Positions 52,725-60,396 of a stretch of 64,000 nt of DNA are shown here, piece by piece. The stretch lies in NCBI GenBank assembly GCA_041725895.1, contig JBGRQA010000008.1:124001-188000 (forward strand). Direction: 5' to 3'. The notes beneath the pieces were generated by a model. That model was given only the letters and a program-made list of their open reading frames with translations. It searched no databases and was not told the origin of the DNA. Position 1 is the first letter of the stretch. The number at the start of each line of letters is the position of its first letter. The DNA comes from JBGRQA01 sp041725895 (GTDB taxonomy: Bacteria; Bacteroidota; Bacteroidia; Bacteroidales; Marinifilaceae). The position numbers and the translations under genes are program-made.

Positions 52725-53408
52725 TTGAATAGAATACTTCCAAAATACATTCTGGGGGTAGTTTGTTTTATTCTGCTAATTCCTTCGAATTCCGCCTTTT
52801 CACAGATAAAGCGGGAACCTAAGCTTAGCATGGAGAATACAACTGCAATCGAAAGTGTGGTGATCACAAAACCACACTCCCCTCACAAAGCAACTATTTA
52901 CTCGGCTTTACTACCTGGTCTGGGCCAGATTTACAATAAAAAATACTGGAAGGTTCCCATCCTGTATGCAGGAATTGGGGTTACCATATATGCGATCAAC
53001 TGGAACACAAAACAATACAAAAAATACCTGAATGGCTTTGGTGATTTTACCGAATTCCTAACCTGGAAAAATGGACAGGAAGATCCCACCAATCCTACAA
53101 CACCAGCACCTACAGCGGATAGCTATCTGAAAATTTTAGATCGTAACTTTATTGAAACCGATTCCAGAACGGATGAATGGTTTCAAACAACCCTGCGACA
53201 AAGAAAGGATTCCTATAAGAAAGACCGGGATCTTAGCTATATCATTTTAGCTGGTATTTACGTTCTAAACATCATCGATGCGACGGTGGATGCACACTTT
53301 TTCGATTTTAATGTGAATGATAATTTGAGTTTGAAAGTAGAACCTGCGGTGAACTATACAGCCGACACAGGAAATACGATGGGCTTAAAGTGTAGTATCA
53401 AATTCTAA
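52725..53408 (+). CDS. DUF5683 domain membrane protein
   Basis: A 227-residue protein with a signal peptide (SNSAFSQ), then PGLGQIYNKKYWKVPILYAGIG, the DUF5683 core seen next to parAB in many Bacteroidota. A region rich in Pro/Thr and the C-terminal INIIDATVDAHFFDFNV segment follow. The start codon is TTG. It is 23 bases after parB and 15 before the transglycosylase, so the four genes form one operon. Function unknown; cell-envelope association is inferred. Confidence 0.82.
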   Translation: MNRILPKYILGVVCFILLIPSNSAFSQIKREPKLSMENTTAIESVVITKPHSPHKATIYSALLPGLGQIYNKKYWKVPILYAGIGVTIYAINWNTKQYKKYLNGFGDFTEFLTWKNGQEDPTNPTTPAPTADSYLKILDRNFIETDSRTDEWFQTTLRQRKDSYKKDRDLSYIILAGIYVLNIIDATVDAHFFDFNVNDNLSLKVEPAVNYTADTGNTMGLKCSIKF

Positions 53409-53422
53409 ACAGAAAATTCAAC

Positions 53423-55135
53423 ATGTTTCAAAAACTAAAATTTCCCCTTTTCTCTCTGGTATTGATCTCTTCTGCAGCTTGTAGTACGCTGAAAGAAACC
53501 AAATCAGATCAAAAAAATATAACGGCAACAGAAAGTTCAACAACCACAGAACAGATAGCTGACGCAAATATTGAGGAAGAGCCTGCAGAAACCTTTCATG
53601 CAGCACCAGAGGTAAAAAAAGATACTCTGGATTTCCTTGAAGCGCACGTTGTAGATGTTCGAACGGATCTGGAAGACGTAGTTCAACCCCACTTTAACAA
53701 CAATCTGGATAGTTTGGTCCATTTGTGGTACATACAACACAGACCGGAATCAGATTCTGAACTAAGTGAAGTTACTGAAATCAACCTCAACACCCTGTCC
53801 GACTCCGCTTACATCAAACGCCTAGAGGAACTCCCCTCTGCAATTGATCTTTCCTACAACAACATCGTAAAGAACTACATCAAACTATACACTCAAAAAA
53901 GAAGAAAGCAAGTTGGCGTCATGCTGGGCCTTTCGGAGTACTACTTCCCAATTTTTGAGGAAATCCTCGACAAGGAAGGTCTTCCACAGGAATTAAAGTA
54001 TCTGCCCATCATTGAATCAGCTCTAAACCCCAGGGCTCTTTCCAGAGCTGGCGCTTCAGGCCTTTGGCAATTTATGTACGGAACAGGTCGAATGTACAAA
54101 CTGGACATCAACTCATTTGTTGATGAAAGACGGGATCCGATTGAAGCATCCTATGCAGCAGCCAATTTCTTAAAAGATCTGTACAAGATCTATGGCAACT
54201 GGCAGCTGGTTATCGCAGCATACAATTGTGGTCCCGGAAATGTGAACAAAGCCATTCGTCGTAGTGGGGGGAAACGAAACTACTGGGATATCTACTACCG
54301 GCTTCCCAAAGAAACAAGAGGGTACGTTCCGGCATTTATCGCGGCCATATATGCCTTCAATTATCACAAAGAGCACGGAATCGAAGTTCAAAAATCCAAC
54401 TACCCAATCGTTTCGGATACCATAATGGTCGAAAAAGTATTGCATTTCGACCAAGTTTCAAAGGTGCTTAACATCTCCAAAGAGAAACTTCGGGAATTGA
54501 ATCCCCAATACCGTGCGGACATTGTCCCTGCACACCAGCGTCCTTACTCCCTGAAATTGCCAATGGAATACACCAGCAGTTTTATTGATCTGCAGGACTC
54601 TATTTTCAACTACAAAAAGGAATTCTACTTCAACCTGAAGGATAAAGTAGTCAATCCACGGGAGCGCTATCAGAAGTATGCACATGTTACTCCAAAAAAC
54701 AGAGCAAAAATCTACTACAAGGTGAAATCCGGTGATGCAGTCGGTCTGATTGCCTCCTGGTTCCACGTAAGAACATCAGATCTTCGTTACTGGAATAACA
54801 TACGCAGAAACCTGATCAGGGTGGGACAAAACCTTGTAATCTATGTTCCAAAGAATAAGGCCAGCTACTACAAAAAGTTCAACAGTATGAGCTACACACA
54901 GAAGCAGGCCAGTCTTGGCAAAAAACCTGTAACAACAGCAAGGGTGGCCAAATCTTCGTCTCAAAAATACGACTCCAGGTACATCTACCACACCGTTCGA
55001 AGAGGGGAGAACCTCTGGACCATTGCCCGTAAATTTCCTGGTGTATCCAATAAGGATATTATGCGCCTTAACAATATCAGAGATGCAAAAAGTCTTAAAG
55101 TAGGCCAAAAATTGAAGATAAAACTCAAGGGATAA
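53423..55135 (+). CDS. LysM-containing lytic transglycosylase (MltD-like)
   Basis: A 570-residue lipoprotein (VLISSAACS) with an SLT transglycosylase domain: catalytic Glu in IIESALNP, SGLWQFM and AAYNCGPGNVNKAI. Two C-terminal LysM repeats (YYKVKSGDAVGLIA and YHTVRRGENLWTIA) bind peptidoglycan. It cleaves glycan strands. Linkage to parAB suggests a link between chromosome partition and the wall, as often seen in this phylum; that is inference. Confidence 0.92.
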   Translation: MFQKLKFPLFSLVLISSAACSTLKETKSDQKNITATESSTTTEQIADANIEEEPAETFHAAPEVKKDTLDFLEAHVVDVRTDLEDVVQPHFNNNLDSLVHLWYIQHRPESDSELSEVTEINLNTLSDSAYIKRLEELPSAIDLSYNNIVKNYIKLYTQKRRKQVGVMLGLSEYYFPIFEEILDKEGLPQELKYLPIIESALNPRALSRAGASGLWQFMYGTGRMYKLDINSFVDERRDPIEASYAAANFLKDLYKIYGNWQLVIAAYNCGPGNVNKAIRRSGGKRNYWDIYYRLPKETRGYVPAFIAAIYAFNYHKEHGIEVQKSNYPIVSDTIMVEKVLHFDQVSKVLNISKEKLRELNPQYRADIVPAHQRPYSLKLPMEYTSSFIDLQDSIFNYKKEFYFNLKDKVVNPRERYQKYAHVTPKNRAKIYYKVKSGDAVGLIASWFHVRTSDLRYWNNIRRNLIRVGQNLVIYVPKNKASYYKKFNSMSYTQKQASLGKKPVTTARVAKSSSQKYDSRYIYHTVRRGENLWTIARKFPGVSNKDIMRLNNIRDAKSLKVGQKLKIKLKG

Positions 55136-55151
55136 ATCCAAACAGATAAAC

Positions 55152-55189
55152 AAAAAAACCGTAAAGCTTCAAGCTTTACGGTTTTTTTT
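55152..55189 (+). terminator. Terminator of the parAB operon
   Basis: AAAAAAACCGTAAAG and its near complement form a long stem around the loop CTTCAAG, followed by eight T. The stop of the transglycosylase is 17 bases upstream. Confidence 0.9.
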
Positions 55190-55318
55190 GTTTACTATAA
55201 CTATGTGATTTTTTATCAAACACCCACACCCCCCATTTATTCAATGTTTCAAACGTTTAGTCTTTCTTCCTAACAAATTATTAACACATTTTATTTGACA
55301 ATATAAAAAGGTTTTCAT

Positions 55319-55334
55319 AACTTAACGTTAAGTT
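55319..55334. other. 16-bp perfect palindrome AACTTAACGTTAAGTT
   Basis: A perfect inverted repeat in the gap between convergent operons. An AATCATT / AATGATT repeat follows at 55343-55364. It does not match the parS consensus and could be a protein-binding site. The rest of the gap (55192-55680) has no gene. Confidence 0.55.
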
Positions 55335-55412
55335 ACATTATGAATCATTAATCAGAGAATGATTGGATTCTTTAATTCTTGTTTTGTAATGTTTCCCAAT
55401 TCATTGATATGC

Positions 55413-55463
55413 AAACCTAAGTCACCGGCAGCCTCTTTCCCGGAGGTGCCGGCTGACAGGTTT
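55413..55463. other. Large imperfect hairpin, about 20 bp paired
   Basis: The stem pairs AAACCT with AGGTTT, GTCA with TGAC, CCGGCA with TGCCGG and CCTC with GAGG, with small bulges, loop TTTCCCG. There is no T run. It is G+C-rich in an A+T-rich gap. It may be a structured RNA, a REP-like element or an odd terminator. Confidence 0.6.
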
Positions 55464-55680
55464 AAGTACAGTATGCATTCCTTCAGCAAAAATCAATACG
55501 CCTTCCAATAGAAATTCTAATTTCCGGCCAATAATCCGATATAGAATCTGCCCATATTTCGTACCGCCTATCCGCCCAGAAACTCAAAAGTTAGATCATT
55601 GTAACATTCCTTTCGAACATGAATGAAAGCAGTAAAAAATGCATATCAAACAAAAGGAATACGCTATTCCCAAAGATTCA

Positions 55681-57198
55681 CTATTGAATATAGCCTGGCT
55701 TCATTCGTTTCAATCTTCGAATTCTACTTTGATTGAATCGTAACAAACCAAAAATGATAATCGAGATAATTGGGAGGAGAAAGTTAAGGTACTTTAGAAA
55801 CAGAATTTGTCCATCCTCCAATTCATCGAGAGGCCTTGAAGAAATCCCCTTGGTTCGCAAGGTTAGTAATCCTGAATCATCACTCAACCAATCCACAGCA
55901 TTCACCAGAAAATGGATATTATCCGTTTGAATTGGGATCAGTTCTTCTCCCATACCATTAACAACAAAGTTTCCATCTCCCACTACAACAATTTTGGAAT
56001 CCTTCTCTCCCACGATGGGACCTTCAAGCATTGCTGCGACAGTTTGTTCCGGAAATAGGAAATCGCTTCCACGCCAATTTCGTCCCAAATTGAAGCTAAG
56101 AGGGGCAGATAGCTTCCCGGATATGGAAGAAGTCCAGGCCAAAGGAGAATATTTTACGTCCGAACTTCCGGTATAGGTTATCGGACTGGCAAACTGGAGT
56201 ATTACAGCTTCCAGGCCATCCGTAATAACATGATCTGAAAATTCCGTAATCACCGGCAAAAAGGGAAAACTAACCTCCTGGTTGTAGCTAAAGATCCCCT
56301 GCTGCTGATGAACAGTAACATTTCCACATTTCTTATCCACTACAAAAGCTTCCTCCACCTTTAAACCTTTTGCCTCCAACCACTTTTCCAACCCGGTGTT
56401 TATCGCTATCCCCATGCCCTGGTTCAGCAATCCCTGAACCCGATCCAAAGCAATCATCAGATTGCCTCCATTGGCCAGGTAATTGTCCAAACGCTTAAGA
56501 TCTCTGGGAGGGAAAGAATCTACCGGACCAACAATCATTAACGACTTGTAGCGGCTCAGATCAAGATCTGTACTAAGATTCACTCTTTTAATCTGGTACA
56601 GGAGCGACAATTCCTCAGAAGCCTGAGCCAGCGAGAGCAAGGGAGCTTCGCCATGTCCCTGGATATAGCCAATTTCATGTTTATGAGAGATCGTTAGCTT
56701 TTTAATCAGAGAAGAAAGGGTATACTCCATAGCAATGCCCGGTTTTATCAGTGGAATTACCTCAGACCGCGCCCCAACCTGAATGGATGTTCCAAGAAAG
56801 ACTTTCTGCACCTTCAACTGATCTTTTTCCCTCACCTCAAGAGGAACCGGACGAATCCCGGCCGCAATAGCCTCCTGCTCCAATTCCTTATTTTTGTTGG
56901 GATTGATCTCTTCAAACTCTATTCTGTATTTACTGTAACTATTGTATTCCTTCAGAAGATTCTTAAAATCCCGAACCATTCGGCTAACGTCGGGGGGTAA
57001 CCCATCTGATATATACAAGGAAATAATAATAGGTTCCTTAACTTCTTTGAGGATTCGTTTGGTTGCACGGCTAAGTGTATATTTCTGGTCGGCAGTAAAA
57101 TCAAAACGAAAAAACAGAGTGTTTCCCAATGAATTGATTAGAATCAATGCCAGAAGCACCCCAATTACCTTGTACCAAATTCTGTTTTTCTTTCTCAT
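55681..57198 (-). CDS. gldG: Gliding motility ABC transporter substrate-binding-like protein GldG
   Basis: A 505-residue membrane protein with an N-terminal anchor (WYKVIGVLLALILINSLGN), the GldG start FDFTADQKYTLSRATKRIL, then a GIFT/ABC_transp_aux domain (IGYIQGHGEAPLL) and a C-terminal helix. GldA, GldF and GldG form an ABC transporter required for gliding in Flavobacterium. It lies 22 bases after gldF. Gliding also needs T9SS genes; PorQ is in this window. Confidence 0.93.
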   Translation of the reverse strand: MRKKNRIWYKVIGVLLALILINSLGNTLFFRFDFTADQKYTLSRATKRILKEVKEPIIISLYISDGLPPDVSRMVRDFKNLLKEYNSYSKYRIEFEEINPNKNKELEQEAIAAGIRPVPLEVREKDQLKVQKVFLGTSIQVGARSEVIPLIKPGIAMEYTLSSLIKKLTISHKHEIGYIQGHGEAPLLSLAQASEELSLLYQIKRVNLSTDLDLSRYKSLMIVGPVDSFPPRDLKRLDNYLANGGNLMIALDRVQGLLNQGMGIAINTGLEKWLEAKGLKVEEAFVVDKKCGNVTVHQQQGIFSYNQEVSFPFLPVITEFSDHVITDGLEAVILQFASPITYTGSSDVKYSPLAWTSSISGKLSAPLSFNLGRNWRGSDFLFPEQTVAAMLEGPIVGEKDSKIVVVGDGNFVVNGMGEELIPIQTDNIHFLVNAVDWLSDDSGLLTLRTKGISSRPLDELEDGQILFLKYLNFLLPIISIIIFGLLRFNQSRIRRLKRMKPGYIQ

Positions 57199-57220
57199 TT
57201 TCTCTTTTTCATTAGGCGGA

Positions 57221-57946
57221 TCATGCGTTCAAACTGCGACTGGAAATCATCTGTTTGGCACAAAACAATGTCAAATAAACCAGGGAAAAGAAATAGATTA
57301 AATCCCTTGAATCCAGCACTCCGCGACTGATGGAACTAAAGTGGGTAGATACACTCAAATAACTGAAGAAACTCCCCAGATTCCCGGTCATATTCGCCGC
57401 CAGCACATCAAAAATTATGTGGAAGAATATTCCTATAAACAATGAACTCAAATAAGCAATAATCGGATTGGATGTAAAACTAGAGCACAACAAACCAATA
57501 CTAATGTAAACAGAGCTCATTAAAAGAAGTCCCAAATACCCGGACCAAACAGCTGCGTGATCCACAGGCCCAATTCCCCATAACGTAAAGTAGTAAATCA
57601 GGGTAGGAAGTAAGGTGATTAAAATCAGGAAAAAGGTTGAAAAGAATTTCCCGAGAATTACCTGCCAGTCACTCACCGGCTTGGTTAACAACAACTCCAG
57701 CGTCCCGGATTTTAATTCTCCGGCAATGGCCCTCATCGTAAGTGCCGGGATAAAAAAGAACAAACACCAGTAGGCTACAATAAAAAAAGCATCCAGACTG
57801 GCCTGGCCCTGGAGAAACACGTCAGCTCCGTATATCCAGGTAAAGAAGCCACAAAATCCCAGAAACAACACCACCAATAAGTAAGCCAATAAAGAATCGA
57901 AAAAAGTGCTTAGTTCCCGCTTGGCGATTTGAATAATTTGCTTCAT
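57221..57946 (-). CDS. gldF: Gliding motility ABC transporter permease GldF
   Basis: A 241-residue protein with six helices: KQIIQIAKRELSTFFDS at the start, the conserved FIPALTMRAIAGELKSGTLELLLTKPVSDWQ region and LSSLFIGIFFHIIFDV. It is the membrane domain of the Gld ABC transporter. The ATG at 57946 is preferred to a TTG at 57952. It starts 18 bases after gldA. Confidence 0.93.
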   Translation of the reverse strand: MKQIIQIAKRELSTFFDSLLAYLLVVLFLGFCGFFTWIYGADVFLQGQASLDAFFIVAYWCLFFFIPALTMRAIAGELKSGTLELLLTKPVSDWQVILGKFFSTFFLILITLLPTLIYYFTLWGIGPVDHAAVWSGYLGLLLMSSVYISIGLLCSSFTSNPIIAYLSSLFIGIFFHIIFDVLAANMTGNLGSFFSYLSVSTHFSSISRGVLDSRDLIYFFSLVYLTLFCAKQMISSRSLNA

Positions 57947-57964
57947 AAACAATATACTAAATTC

Positions 57965-58894
57965 CTAATGCAATGTCAGTTCCCTAAAAATATCTTCCAA
58001 CCGGGTTTCCATCGGGGTCAATTGCGTGATGTACCAATCGTTTTCCACACAGGTATCAAAAATAGCCTTAATGGAAGTCGTCTCAGGCATGGACTGAATT
58101 TCGAAAAGCTGTTCTCCATGATTCAGGAAATCGACAGTTTCCACCGTCTCTATCTCCAGCAACTTGTCGAAAATAGAATTCAGATCCGGCCCATTGATTC
58201 CTACACGCAATATTTCGTTTCCTCTGGCTTGCTTTCTCAATTCTTCGGCGGTTCCGTCCACTACAAGCCTGCCGTTATTAATGATCATGATTCGATCACA
58301 GGTTGCCTCCACTTCCGCAAGGATATGAGAACTCAGAATAACGGTCTTTTCTCGTCCAATTCGTTTAATCAACCGACGGATTTCCACAATTTGATTGGGA
58401 TCCAATCCGGTGGTAGGTTCATCCAGAATGAGAATTTCCGGATCGTGAATCAGAGCCTGTGCCAGCCCAACACGTTGTTGATACCCTTTGGATAATTCCC
58501 CGATCAATTTATGCTTTTCTCCTTCCAGGCCGCAAATACGAATCATATCCAGGATTCTCTCATTTATCAGGTGGCGGGGAATTTCGTGCAACCGAGCCAT
58601 AAATCTCAGAAAATCCACGATATTCATCTCCTGGTACAAGGGATTGTTCTCAGGAAGGTAACCAATATTCTTTTTAATAAATTCAGGTTTATCGTGTATG
58701 GAGTGGCCTCCCACCCGAATATCTCCTTGCTCCGGTTTAATATAGCAACAGATGGCCTTCATGGTCGTTGTTTTCCCAGCTCCGTTGGGTCCTAAAAAAC
58801 CCAGTACTTCACCTGCTTTTACCTGAAAAGAAACATTATCTACAGCCTTTTGAGGTCCATATCTTTTGGTCAAATTCTCAACCACAATATCCAT
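57965..58894 (-). CDS. gldA: Gliding motility ABC transporter ATPase GldA
   Basis: A 309-residue ATPase with Walker A GPNGAGKTT, Q-loop YLPENNPLYQ, signature LSKGYQQRVGLAQ, Walker B ILILDEPTTGLD and the H-loop His in LSSHI. A C-terminal extension of about 90 residues is usual in GldA. First gene of gldA-gldF-gldG. A TAATTTTG box at 58927-58920 is a possible promoter. Confidence 0.92.
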   Translation of the reverse strand: MDIVVENLTKRYGPQKAVDNVSFQVKAGEVLGFLGPNGAGKTTTMKAICCYIKPEQGDIRVGGHSIHDKPEFIKKNIGYLPENNPLYQEMNIVDFLRFMARLHEIPRHLINERILDMIRICGLEGEKHKLIGELSKGYQQRVGLAQALIHDPEILILDEPTTGLDPNQIVEIRRLIKRIGREKTVILSSHILAEVEATCDRIMIINNGRLVVDGTAEELRKQARGNEILRVGINGPDLNSIFDKLLEIETVETVDFLNHGEQLFEIQSMPETTSIKAIFDTCVENDWYITQLTPMETRLEDIFRELTLH

Positions 58895-59059
58895 AAAGAT
58901 TCCCGGTTTGGTTTACATACAAAATTAAGCAATTCGAAGCCTCTTACTGAGGGATTTAAGGGCTTTTAACATTATTTAACAACAGGTTACAAGCTTACCA
59001 TCCCTGCTTTCGGGCCAACGACTATGAACGATAAAACTAAGAATTTTCGCAAAAAATCC

Positions 59060-59067
59060 TACTTTTG
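59060..59067 (+). promoter_or_regulatory. -7 box of the HAD gene
   Basis: TACTTTTG matches TAnnTTTG, 32 bases before the ATG at 59099. It implies that the upstream ATG at 59024 is not used. Confidence 0.55.
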
Positions 59068-59098
59068 CCTTCCTAATTCAACTAAATTTGGACTGGAT

Positions 59099-59791
59099 AT
59101 GATTAAGGCTGCAATATTTGACATGGATGGCTTACTCATTAACTCCGAACCCTTCTGGCGACGGAGTGAAAAACGGGTATTCTCCAATTTGGGAATTACC
59201 CTAAAAGATGAGATGTTCGAACAATTTATGGGCAAACGCATCGATGAAGTGGTAGCCACTCTATACCGCCAGTTTCCCTGGTCCGGAGTAAGCCAGAAAG
59301 AAGTGGCAGGGCAAATTGTGGAAGGAGTAATTCAGTTGGTACTTGAAGAAGGAGAAGCTCTGAAAGGTGTTTATCAAACCCTGAAACTACTTAAGCATCT
59401 CAACATTAAGCTGGCACTGGCCTCATCATCCTATCTGAAAATCATAACAGCGGTACTTGAAAAGCTTGAAATTGCCGACTATTTTGAAGTGGTACATTCC
59501 GCTGAATTTGAGAAATATGGCAAACCTCATCCACAAATATTTATTACCACAGCCCAAAAGCTGGAAGTAGATCCCGAAGAATGCATTGTTTTTGAGGATT
59601 CCTTTAACGGAGTAATTGCAGCTTTAGCAGCAAATATGAAGTGTGTGGCAGTTCCGGATCCGGAATTTGGAGAACAGGATAAATTTAAAATCGCTAATCT
59701 TGTGCTCAACAATCTGGAGGAATTCTCATTGGCCCACCTTGAGATGCTAAATGAAGGGCCTATCGGGACTAAAGAACCTAAAGCGAATTAA
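59099..59791 (+). CDS. HAD-superfamily phosphatase (beta-phosphoglucomutase/HxpB type)
   Basis: A 230-residue HAD enzyme with motif I DMDGLLINSEP, an alpha-helical cap, motif II LALASSS, motif III Lys in KYGKPHPQIF and motif IV FEDSFNGVIAA. The closest pattern is the hexitol phosphatase/phosphoglycolate phosphatase subgroup; substrate uncertain. It is a single gene between minus-strand operons. Confidence 0.88.
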   Translation: MIKAAIFDMDGLLINSEPFWRRSEKRVFSNLGITLKDEMFEQFMGKRIDEVVATLYRQFPWSGVSQKEVAGQIVEGVIQLVLEEGEALKGVYQTLKLLKHLNIKLALASSSYLKIITAVLEKLEIADYFEVVHSAEFEKYGKPHPQIFITTAQKLEVDPEECIVFEDSFNGVIAALAANMKCVAVPDPEFGEQDKFKIANLVLNNLEEFSLAHLEMLNEGPIGTKEPKAN

Positions 59792-59812
59792 TTCGACCGA
59801 AAGAAAAACCTG

Positions 59813-60316
59813 TTACCCCTCCCTTACCAAATCCATAAGGGCCTGCAGGTTTTGATTCTCGCCCGACAAGATACAGTGGGCTTGCAAGTAGAAAGGCAAA
59901 CGCAACTGCAGGTGGCGTTGGATGTAATCCAGCAATTCCGTTCTGTTTTTGTTAGCAACGAGAGGTCTTTGATCGTCTGAATTCAAAATCCGCTCCATCA
60001 GAACCTCCGGCTCCAATTGCAGGAAGATGGTTTTCCCATTCTGGTTCATCCATTCCATGTTGTTGTTGAAACAGGGAGCACCACCACCAGTAGACACAAC
60101 CACATTCTCGCGGTTCTTTAAAGAATGCAGGGCCTGGTATTCCCTCCTACGAAATTCCGTCTCTCCAAATTCATCGAATATTTGAGGAATGGTCATTCCC
60201 TGCTGCTCCTCAATCAAAGCATCCAGGTCCACAAAATCGAAATGTAAGATTTGGGCCAGTTGTTTGCCCCAAAATGATTTCCCACATCCCATATATCCGA
60301 TTAAAAATATTCTCAT
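59813..60316 (-). CDS. aroK: Shikimate kinase
   Basis: A 167-residue kinase with Walker A GYMGCGKSFWG, the shikimate-binding DLDALIEEQ and EFRRREYQAL, the GGGAPC loop and the lid Arg in DDQRPLVA. It phosphorylates shikimate for aromatic amino acids. The ATG at 60316 (MRIFLIGYMGCGKS) is the normal start. It follows parC by 80 bases and probably shares the transcript. Confidence 0.94.
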   Translation of the reverse strand: MRIFLIGYMGCGKSFWGKQLAQILHFDFVDLDALIEEQQGMTIPQIFDEFGETEFRRREYQALHSLKNRENVVVSTGGGAPCFNNNMEWMNQNGKTIFLQLEPEVLMERILNSDDQRPLVANKNRTELLDYIQRHLQLRLPFYLQAHCILSGENQNLQALMDLVREG

Positions 60317-60396
60317 CACACAATTCGGTTTCATCTGCTTAGAAAAAAAGGTACAGCATACCACCGTACCTTTTCCTGTATACTTTTTAACGAAGA

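Noticed and set aside
50761..55680. Search for a parS site near parAB
   Set aside because: No TGTTNCACGTGAAACA-like sequence was seen; the palindrome at 55319 does not match it.
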